From CAVXHQ01 sp963789535 (GTDB taxonomy: Bacteria; Pseudomonadota; Alphaproteobacteria; Rhodobacterales; Rhodobacteraceae), in NCBI GenBank assembly GCA_963789535.1, contig CAWBKU010000005.1, positions 620,001 through 684,000 of the forward strand: a stretch of 64,000 nt of DNA. The letters are read 5' to 3'. Shown here one piece after another: positions 44,785 to 52,223 of this stretch; the first letter of the stretch is position 1, and every line of letters begins with the position of its first letter. Both the position numbers and the translations under genes were made by a program. Under the pieces are notes generated by a model. That model did no database searches, was not told where the DNA came from, and worked only from the letters and a program-made list of their open reading frames with translations.

Positions 44785-46564
44785 TCAGGCGCCCTGTTCG
44801 ACGAAATCGCCCCGGTCGATCCCCGCCACGCTCACCGGCTTCTTCATCGCATCGCGCCGGAACGGCTCGCCCAGTTCCTGATTGAGCATCACCTCGATCA
44901 GCGTCGTCACCCCGTTCTTCATCTGGTCCTCGATCGCCTTCGACAGCGCCGCGGTCAGCTCCTCCATCGTCCTGACCGCAACCCCCTCCAGCCCGCACGC
45001 CTTCGCGATCCCGGCATAGCTCACCTGCTCGCTCAACTCCGTCCCGACGAAATTATCGTCGAACCACAGCGTCGAGTTCCGCTTTTCCGCGCCCCACTGG
45101 TAGTTGCGGAACACGATCTGCGTGATCGCGGGCCACTCGCCCCGGCCGATGGCGGTCAGCTCATTGCACGCGATCCCGAACGCCCCGTCACCCGCGAACC
45201 CGACCACCGGCACGTCCGGGCAGCCGATCTTGGCGCCGACGATGGCCGGCAACCCGTATCCGCAGGGCCCGAACAGCCCCGGTGCCAGATACTTCCGCCC
45301 CTCCTCGAAATCGGGATACGCATTGCCGATGGCACAATTGTTCCCGATATCCGACGAGATGATCGCCTCGCGCGGCAGCGCCGCCTGGATCGCGCGCCAC
45401 GCCATCCGGGGGCTCATCCACTCCGGCTTGTCCGCCCGCGCGCGTTGGTTCCACGTCGTGCCCGGATCGTCGTCCTCGTGGTCCATGCTCGACAGTTCCT
45501 GCGCCCAGGCGCTCTTGGTCTGCGCGATCCGGGCCTTGCGCGCGTCGCGCCCCGCATCGCCCGCACTGTCGCTCAGCCCCGCCAATATCCCCCGCGCCAC
45601 CTTCGCCGCATCCCCCACGATCCCGACCGTCACCTTCTTGGTCAACCCGATCCGGTCCGGGTTGATGTCCACCTGAATGACCTGCGCGCCCTTCGGCCAA
45701 TAGTCGATCCCATACCCCGGCAGCGTCGAGAACGGGTTCAGCCGCGTCCCCAGACACAGCACCACATCGGCGTCCCGGATCAGCTCCATCCCCGCCTTGC
45801 TGCCGTTATACCCCAGCGGCCCCGCGAACAGCGGATGGCTCCCCGGGAACGCATCGTTGTGCTGATAACCGACGCAGACGGGTGCCGACAGCCGCTCGGC
45901 CAGCGCCAACGACGCCGCGATCCCGCCCGGCGACAGCACGACGCCCGGCGCCGTTCAGGATCACCGGGTTTTTCGCGCCCGACAGCATTTCGGCGGCCCG
46001 CGCGATCGAGGCCTCACCGCCGGGCGACACCTCGAATTCCACCGGCTCGGGGATCTCGATATCCACCACCTGCGTCCAGTAATCGCGCGGAACGTTGATC
46101 TGCGCCGGGCCGCTTGAGCGTTTCGCCTTGGCGATCACCCGCGCCAGCACCTCGGCCATGCGGGACGGATCGCGCACCTCCTCCTGATAGGCGACCATGT
46201 CCTCGAACAGCTTCATCTGCTCGACCTCCTGAAACCCGCCCATGCCGATGGTCTTGTTGGCGGCCTGCGGCGTCACCAGCAGCAGCGGCGTGTGGTTCCA
46301 GTAGGCGGTCTTCACCGCGGTGACGAAGTTCGTGATCCCCGGCCCGTTCTGCGCGATCATCATGCTCATCCTGCCGGTCGCGCGGGAATACCCGTCCGCC
46401 ATCATCCCCGCGCTGCCCTCGTGCGCACAGTCCCAGAACGTGATCCCCGCCTTGGGGAACAGGTCCGATATCGGCATCATCGCGGAGCCAATGATCCCGA
46501 AGGCATGGGCGATCCCGTGCCGCTGGAGCGTTTTGACGAAGGCTTCTTCGGTGGTCATCTTCAT
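44785..46564 (-). pseudogene. xsc: Sulfoacetaldehyde acetyltransferase Xsc, one-base frameshift
   Basis: 1780 nt from ATG 46564 (AGGAG 8 nt upstream). ThDP-dependent enzyme of about 592 residues. N-terminal half: activating Glu49 (CAHEGSAGMMADGYSRATG) and Xsc-type NGPGITNFVTAVKTAYWNHT. C-terminal half: FAGDGAFGIACNEL, the Mg/ThDP motif. The halves are in different frames; the break is a CCC run at 45944-45946 (about residue 206), where one base less restores NGAGVVLSPGG. Reaction: sulfoacetaldehyde plus phosphate to acetyl phosphate plus sulfite. Confidence 0.9.
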
Positions 46565-46631
46565 GGGCTGGCTCCTGACGGGGGTTTGGGGGTGGTGTAT
46601 CAGGAGGACGGGGGGTTGGGGAGGGGAGCGG

Positions 46632-46663
46632 TAAGGCCAGATGAGGGGGGTGGGTGGGGCCAG
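46632..46663 (-). promoter_or_regulatory. Possible TauR-type direct half-sites upstream of xsc
   Basis: On the minus strand CTGGCC occurs twice (46658-46663 and 46635-46640) 23 nt apart, the second reading CTGGCCTTA. This resembles the CTGGACYTAA direct repeats reported for TauR, but with mismatches. Confidence 0.28.
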
Positions 46664-46798
46664 AATTGGCGGCACTTTGACGTCGACCCTGAAAAAAATC
46701 AGGCCTCGGTTACTCGCACTTGGACATCAACATGTGATCATGTATCGGGGCGGTCCTGAGTTTTCTGGAGACACCGATGCCACATTGGAAAAGTTTGA

Positions 46799-47068
46799 AG
46801 AGCCTCACCACTCGGGCGCGACCAAGCCCAAGGATTTAGGTTCATAGTTTCTCAAGAGATTGTTGATAAGCATTTTCAGATCAACCGCTTAACGCCAATC
46901 TTTCAGACTGGCGCACATCTCTCCGGTCGGTTGCCGGAAATCAACTTGATAGAAAGCGTTCGCGACGGAGATCCTAAAGTTCACCTGACCACTTTAGATG
47001 ACTCCATTGCGTGCTTCGAAGGAATAATGCGGCCACATGACGACGAACAGAACGGCAGAGCGTTTTAA
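46799..47068 (+). other. Unassigned open stretch in low-GC insert
   Basis: A frame is open from 46799 to a TAA at 47066-47068 (89 codons) without an ATG start. Its translation looks protein-like (EIVDKHFQINRLTPIFQTG, INLIESVRDGDPKVHL, DDSIACFEGIM) and uses A/T-ending codons unlike the host. It may be the tail of a gene whose start was lost. No family recognised. Confidence 0.35.
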
Positions 47069-47071
47069 TGT

Positions 47072-47942
47072 AGGGTCTGCGTCCGGCGTCACCATTGACC
47101 GCTTTACAGAAATATGCCTGGGTAAGGGATGTTAGCCAAACGCCGCATCCAGATCGAACGAGTAAGTGGGGATATTACGTTTCAGAACAGGACGATGCTG
47201 ACTTTTGCAGGCAAGGGTTGAATGAGGGGCAAAGAACTCTAGAAGCGAAGGTAATGGACTGGGCTGATGATATCGCATACTCTGTTCACGACTTGGAGGA
47301 TTTCCATCGCTGCAATGATATTCCATGGATGCGGATATTTGGAGAATCCACCCCCGATCTTGAGCCGATAGTAGATAGTTCAGTCAGGGCTTGGCATAAC
47401 GCCCCGACCGATGCGGGTGGTCGTTTGAGGAATGCACACAGGCGGCTGCAAGGAACTTTCAATGGGTTTGCCGAGCAAATTCTCTATAGCAAGTATGAGG
47501 GTTACGACAGAGTCAGCGGGTCGCTTTAAGGATCCTTACGTCACAATTGATTGGACAATTCATTCGGACCACGAAAATCGAGAAAAGTGATTCTACAGAT
47601 GTCTTTGACATCAAGATAGATCGCAATAGTGATGATGAAGTGAGATTCCTAAAGCAGATAGCAAGAAGGTACATTATTGATAACCCCTCATTGGCAGCGC
47701 AACAGATCGGTCAGCAAAGGGTAATCAAGGAGTTGTTTAGCGATTTCATAGATGAAATTAAGGCTGGCGAGCCCCGGGCGCTCCCGAGGCGATTTCACGA
47801 ACTTATTGCACGGTCAAACGATAGCGCTGCGCGTCTAGCTGCCGATTGTATTTCGTCGCTAACAGAGCGGGAAGCGATCGCCATGCATCAGAGATTGAAT
47901 GGTTCGTTTAGTGGGTCTGTATTGGACCCAATTGTAAGGTGA
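47072..47942 (+). pseudogene. Decayed deoxyguanosinetriphosphate triphosphohydrolase (dGTPase) remnant
   Basis: Two consecutive frames give the C-terminal half of an HD-domain dGTPase. The first (about 47072-47529) has LTALQKYAWVR and EGQRTLEAKVMDWADDIAYS, with the HD-superfamily metal Asp in ADDIAYSVHD. After a frame change near 47515-47530 the second has LRILTSQLIGQFIRTT, LLKQIARRYIIDNP-like and the C-terminal AADCISSLTEREAIAMHQRL. The N-terminal HD region is missing. GC is clearly below the flanks, so this is foreign DNA in decay. Its end overlaps the tauR end by about 55 nt in antisense. Confidence 0.72.
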
Positions 47943-49429
47943 CTTAACCCTCTCCTAATCAACCCCACCCCCTCCGCAATCCGCCCCACCGGGATCGACG
48001 AGTACGCCAGCCGGTAGAACCGCTCCGGCCGGACCCTCTCGCCCCACGGCTCCGAAACCTTCCCCGCGGGGAAGATCTTGCCCGCAAAGAACGGCGCACC
48101 CGGTTCGATCAGCACGCCCTTGGACCGCAGTCCCGCCGCCAGTGCGCCAGTGTCCACCCCCTCCGGCGCCTTCATCCAGATCGCCGATCCGCCATAGGCG
48201 CCCGGCCCCGCGACCTCCAGACCGTGCTCCGCAATCGCCGTGTCCAGCGCGCGCCTGCGGTCGTGCAGCGCGCGGCTGGTGCGGCGGATCTGGGCGTCGT
48301 AGTGGCCGAGGGACAGGAAATAGGCGGTGGTGCGTTGCAACTGCCCCGGCGGATGCCGCAGGACGCTGGCCCGCAGGCTGCGCGCGGCGGCGATGAACGG
48401 CGCGGGGCCGACGAGGTAGCCGAGGCGCAGGCCCGGAAAGATCGACTTCGAGAACGAGCCCACGTGGATTACCCGCCCCGTCCGGTCGAGCGATTTCAGC
48501 GCGGGCGAAGGTGGCGCCAGGAACGACATCTCGAAATCGTAGTCGTCCTCGACGATCAGCATGTCCTCCGCCTCGGCCCGCTCGAGCAGCGCATGTCGCC
48601 GGGCCAGCGGCATCGTCGCTGTGGTCGGGCACTGGTGGCTGGGCGTGGTGAACACCACATCCGTCCCCGCGGGGACGTTTTCCGGAGCCAGCCCCTCGGC
48701 ATCCACCGCCACCGGCGCGATCCCGGCCCCGGTCGCCGCGATGATCGAGCGCAGCGGCGGATAGCCCGGATCCTCGATCGCCGCCCGCCTGCCCGGCGCC
48801 AGCAGCAGTTGCGCCACCGTCCACAGCGCGTTCTGCGCGCCCAGGGTCAGGAGGATCTCGTCCGGCGCCGCCAGTATCCCCCGCCGCGGCAGCGTCTGGC
48901 GCGCGATGAAGTCGATCAGCAGCGGATCGTCCTGATCGTATTGGTCCGAGGCCAGCGCATCGAAGTCCCGCTTGCCCAGCGATTGCAGCGCGCAGAGCCG
49001 CCACGACGCCGCATCGAAGAGCGTCGCGTCCGCCTGCCCGTAGATGAAATTGTAGCGATAGGTTGCCCAGTCGCGCGGCTTTTCGAGGAACAGCGCCGGT
49101 GTCTTGGACCCCAGCAACCCCGCCCAGTCCACCGACGACACCCCCGGCGCGCGGGCCGGAAAGGCGGGCGGTTCGGGCGCATTGGCCGAGACGTAATAGC
49201 CCGACCGCCCCCGCGCCATCAGGTAATCGTCCGCCACCAGTTCGGTGTAGGCCAGCGTCACCGTGATCCGGCTGACGCCCAGATGCGCCGCCAGCGCCCG
49301 CGACGACGGCAACCGCTCGCCCGGCCGGAACCGCCCGGCGAGGATGCCCTCCGCCACCATCTGCTGGATCCGCGCCTGAAGCGTGCCGGGCGCCTTTGGG
49401 TCGAGAAAGAAGGTGTCGATCGAGATCAT
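47888..49429 (-). CDS. tauR: TauR-like MocR-family regulator (GntR HTH plus aminotransferase domain)
   Basis: 513 residues from ATG 49429. N-terminal GntR winged helix (RPGERLPSSRALAAHLGVSRITVTLAY, about 40-70) and class I aminotransferase fold with the PLP Lys in HVGSFSKSIFPGLRLG and VEDDYDFEM. TauR with PLP and taurine activates taurine genes; the linkage to xsc, pta and tpa supports that. The last 15-20 residues (after GLIRRGLS) run into the low-GC insert, so the native C-terminus was probably changed. Confidence 0.82.
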   Translation of the reverse strand: MISIDTFFLDPKAPGTLQARIQQMVAEGILAGRFRPGERLPSSRALAAHLGVSRITVTLAYTELVADDYLMARGRSGYYVSANAPEPPAFPARAPGVSSVDWAGLLGSKTPALFLEKPRDWATYRYNFIYGQADATLFDAASWRLCALQSLGKRDFDALASDQYDQDDPLLIDFIARQTLPRRGILAAPDEILLTLGAQNALWTVAQLLLAPGRRAAIEDPGYPPLRSIIAATGAGIAPVAVDAEGLAPENVPAGTDVVFTTPSHQCPTTATMPLARRHALLERAEAEDMLIVEDDYDFEMSFLAPPSPALKSLDRTGRVIHVGSFSKSIFPGLRLGYLVGPAPFIAAARSLRASVLRHPPGQLQRTTAYFLSLGHYDAQIRRTSRALHDRRRALDTAIAEHGLEVAGPGAYGGSAIWMKAPEGVDTGALAAGLRSKGVLIEPGAPFFAGKIFPAGKVSEPWGERVRPERFYRLAYSSIPVGRIAEGVGLIRRGLSHLTIGSNTDPLNEPFNL

Positions 49430-49495
49430 GCCGCTGGCCCTATGGTGCGGGCAGCGTGGACCTATCGGGGGTGCGCGACAAGAGGCGGTGGTGAC

Positions 49496-49519
49496 GATGG
49501 GGTGGAACCCCATCCTACG
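49496..49519. repeat. Repeat family 2 palindrome at GNAT stop codon
   Basis: ATGGGGTGGAACCCCAT followed by CCTACG, overlapping the last codon and TAG (49515-49517) of the GNAT gene. Inverted relative to the copy at 29633. Confidence 0.7.
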
Positions 49520-50198
49520 TCGTGGCGAGGCGGGTCTTTTGCCGGCCTTCGGCGTCGAAGTTGTCGGGCGACAGCCACGCCTCGAACGCCGCCCGGATCC
49601 GCGGCCAGTCGGTGTCGACGATGGCGAACCAGGCGGTATCGCGGTTGCGGCCCTTGTAGTGGGTCGCCTGACGGAACGTGCCCTCGTAGGTGAACCCGAG
49701 GCGCACGGCGGCCCTGCGGCTGGGCGCGTTCAGGGCGTCGCACTTCCACTCGTAGCGGCGATAGCCGAGGTCGAAGATCGCGCGCATCATCAGGAACATC
49801 GCCTCGGTCGCCATGACCGAGCGTTGCAGGGCGGGAGCGAAGGTGATCCAGCCCACCTCCGCCGAGCCTGCGACCGGGTCGATCCGCAGCCACGAGGCGA
49901 CGCCCTGCGGTGCGCCCCCGGTATCGAGGACCGCATGGAACATCGGGTCTGGCCGGGCGGCCGCCTGCGCGATCCACAGGGCATAGCTGGCGGCGTCGGC
50001 ATAGGGGCCATTCGGCATATAGGTCCACAGGCTGTCGCCGGCCTGCGCGAAGGCCGCGTGCAGGGCCTCCGCATGGCCGTCATCGAGCGGGACGAGACGG
50101 CAGGTCCGGCCGACCAGCGGCACATGGGCCGGAAAGCGGCGCGGGAACGCGCGGTCGAGAGGGGCGCCGACCGGCTGGCCGTGGGCATTGGTGGGCAA
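49515..50198 (-). CDS. GNAT-family N-acetyltransferase (RimJ/RimL-like)
   Basis: 227 residues from TTG 50198 with GGGAG upstream. GNAT acetyl-CoA site and fold: LVGRTCRLVPLDDGHAEALH at the N-terminus, SAEVGWITFAPALQRSVMATEA (motif A), YRRYEWKCDALNAPSRRAAVRLGF (motif B). Similar proteins acetylate ribosomal or amino-sugar substrates; none can be assigned. Lies between tauR and tpa on the same strand, so it may share their transcript. Confidence 0.8.
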   Translation of the reverse strand: MPTNAHGQPVGAPLDRAFPRRFPAHVPLVGRTCRLVPLDDGHAEALHAAFAQAGDSLWTYMPNGPYADAASYALWIAQAAARPDPMFHAVLDTGGAPQGVASWLRIDPVAGSAEVGWITFAPALQRSVMATEAMFLMMRAIFDLGYRRYEWKCDALNAPSRRAAVRLGFTYEGTFRQATHYKGRNRDTAWFAIVDTDWPRIRAAFEAWLSPDNFDAEGRQKTRLATT

Positions 50199-50218
50199 GG
50201 CGAAGGCTCCCGCAGGGG

Positions 50219-50596
50219 TCAGGGTGCTATGCGCACGCAGTCGAAGGCGTCGCCCGAGGCGCCCGAGAACCAGCTCATGGTCGTCGCGGTGACGTTCGAC
50301 AGGCCGATCTGATAGGCGTCGTCGAAGGTGAGCACGAACTCTGTCGCCGTCCTCGCGTCGTCGACCGGTCTGCGGGTGTCGGCGTCGAGCGCCTCGATCC
50401 GGACGTAGGGCAAAGGGTCGCTGTCCGCGCCGGGCCGGTAGTGGTCGGTCGCGAATTGAAACACCGCGACGCCGCAGTCCCAGTCGCCGACGAAGGGCAT
50501 GCCCTCGGCGAGGCCGGTGATGTAGGCGCCGGCCCCCGACGGCACCAGAGCCCCCGCGCCGAGCAGGGCGGCGACGGCGGCGCGCAGGCCCCTCAC
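50219..50596 (-). CDS. Small secreted protein of unknown function
   Basis: 125 residues from GTG 50596, overlapping the tpa stop (GTGA, 50593-50596). Signal peptide RGLRAAVAALLGAGALVPSG with cleavage near GAG-AYI. The mature part has two Cys (DWDCGVAVF and FDCVRIAP) that may pair, and a beta-rich pattern. No family recognised. Coupling to tpa hints at coexpression only. Confidence 0.6.
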   Translation of the reverse strand: MRGLRAAVAALLGAGALVPSGAGAYITGLAEGMPFVGDWDCGVAVFQFATDHYRPGADSDPLPYVRIEALDADTRRPVDDARTATEFVLTFDDAYQIGLSNVTATTMSWFSGASGDAFDCVRIAP

Positions 50597-51969
50597 CCGA
50601 CCACCCGGGTCAGCGCGGCATCGACGCCGGAGAGGATGTGGTCGATGTCGTCCGTGGTGGCGATCAGCGCGGGCGCGAACAGCAGCGTGTTGTTGAACCC
50701 GGGCAGCGAGCGGTTGGTGGCACCGATGATGATCCCCTGCGCCATGCAGTCGGCGACCACGGCGCCCACGACCTTTTCGTCCAGCGGCTCTTTCGTGTCG
50801 CGGTCCCTGACCAGTTCGATGCCCTGGAACAGGCCCATGCCGCGGGTGTCGCCGATGCAGGCGTGGCGCTCCATCAAGGCGGCAGTCTGCTCGCCCATAT
50901 AGGCGCCGGTGCGGACCGAATTGCCGCACAGATCCTCGTCCTCGATGATCCGCAGGTTTTCCAGTGCGGCGGTCGGGCCCGCCGTGCAGCCGCCGAAGGT
51001 GCTGATATCGCGGAAATAGGACAGCTTGTCGGTGTCGTCCTTGAACTGCTCGAACACGGCATTCGTGGTCACGCAGCACGAGATCGCGGCATAGCCCGAG
51101 GCGACGCCCTTGGCCATCGTGACGATGTCGGGCTGCACCCCGAACTGCTGATAGCCGAACCAGGTGCCGGTGCGGCCAAGGCCGCAGACGACTTCGTCGA
51201 TGTGCAGCAGGATCTCGTATTTGCGGCAGAGCTCCTGCACCCGCTCCCAGTATCCCTTAGGCGGCACGATGATGCCGCCGCCCGCCGTGATCGGCTCGAG
51301 GCAGAGGGCGCCGATGGTGTCCGCGCCCTCGCGCAGGATAACTTCCTCGATGGCGCGGGCGCTGGCCTCGGCATAGGCCTCGCCGGTCAGGCCGTCCTGG
51401 CTGCGGTATTCGAGGCAATGGGGGACGGCGACGAACCCCGGCGTGAACGGGCCGTAGTGCGCGTTGCGCTCTTCCTGGCCCCCCGCCGACAGGCAGGCGA
51501 TGGTGGTGCCGTGATAGTCGCGCTCGCGGTAGAGGATCTTGTGTTTCTTGCCACCGTGATGCTTGTGGCTGATCTGGCGAACCATCTTGAACGCCTTTTC
51601 GTTCGCCTCGGACCCCGAGTTGGCAAAATAGACGCGGTCGAGGCCGGGCATCTTCTCGAGCAGCCGCTTGGAGAAGTTGGCGCCGGGGATCGTTCCGGCG
51701 GACCCCGCGAAATAGCACATCTTCACCAGTTGGTCGCGCACGGCATCGGCGATGCTCGTCCGGCCGTAGCCCACGTTCACGGTCCAGACGGCGCCCGACA
51801 CGCCGTCCACATGCTCCTTGCCGTTGATGTCCCAGACGCGCAGGCCCTTGCCCTCGACGATGATCCGCGGGTCGATCGTCTCGTAGGGCTTGTGCTGGCT
51901 CAGGTGGTGCCAGACATGGGCGCGGTCGGCCTCGATCACATGGCGGGGGTCGTTCTGCATCAGGTCCAT
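50593..51969 (-). CDS. tpa: Taurine:pyruvate aminotransferase Tpa
   Basis: 458 residues from ATG 51969, with GGAG upstream. Class III aminotransferase. Tpa-like N-terminus HVIEADRAHVWHHLSQHKPY, then YFANSGSEANEKAFKMVR, catalytic Lys in TMAKGVASGYAAIS and the DEVVCGLGRTGTWF Asp loop. Converts taurine and pyruvate to sulfoacetaldehyde and alanine. Its product is the substrate of Xsc. No alanine dehydrogenase or TauABC importer is in the window. Confidence 0.9.
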   Translation of the reverse strand: MDLMQNDPRHVIEADRAHVWHHLSQHKPYETIDPRIIVEGKGLRVWDINGKEHVDGVSGAVWTVNVGYGRTSIADAVRDQLVKMCYFAGSAGTIPGANFSKRLLEKMPGLDRVYFANSGSEANEKAFKMVRQISHKHHGGKKHKILYRERDYHGTTIACLSAGGQEERNAHYGPFTPGFVAVPHCLEYRSQDGLTGEAYAEASARAIEEVILREGADTIGALCLEPITAGGGIIVPPKGYWERVQELCRKYEILLHIDEVVCGLGRTGTWFGYQQFGVQPDIVTMAKGVASGYAAISCCVTTNAVFEQFKDDTDKLSYFRDISTFGGCTAGPTAALENLRIIEDEDLCGNSVRTGAYMGEQTAALMERHACIGDTRGMGLFQGIELVRDRDTKEPLDEKVVGAVVADCMAQGIIIGATNRSLPGFNNTLLFAPALIATTDDIDHILSGVDAALTRVVG

Positions 51970-52223
51970 GGCGGGCTCCTCGGGCTGGCGGTCGCGATGA
52001 TCGTAACCCCGGAGTTCTGGGCTGTCAGCACCCGAAACGATAGGGCCAGAGCGGTTGACGGTATGGCGCCAGCATCGCGGCCCTCCCCGATTCCTTTCAC
52101 GTTGCCGTAACAACTCCGGGGGTGTGGGGGCTGGCCCCCACGGCGTCACCGGCTCTGGCGCGCTCCCTCGGAAATGGTATACCACATCCAGAACCCCCAA
52201 CACCACGCCGAGGAGCCTGCCCC
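51970..52223. other. Divergent gap holding a family-1 repeat
   Basis: 254 nt between the divergent tpa and dehydratase genes. It contains repeat family 1 (52095-52140) and GAGGAG at about 52210 as the dehydratase ribosome site. No convincing promoter or small gene seen by eye. Confidence 0.5.
52095..52140 (+). repeat. Repeat family 1 copy with hairpin
   Basis: TTTCACGTTGCCGTAACAAC followed by TCCGGGGG and a hairpin TGGGGGC/GCCCCCA. Best-preserved copy of the core-plus-hairpin layout. Confidence 0.72.

Noticed and set aside
43082..44998. Pta with a 328-codon N-terminal extension
   Set aside because: The extension is a Gly/Arg-rich shadow of the TauE-like gene; Pta starts at ATG 44014 with ATGA overlap.
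47132..47326. Minus-strand 64-codon frame in the low-GC insert
   Set aside because: It is antisense to the recognisable dGTPase fragment and has no motif.
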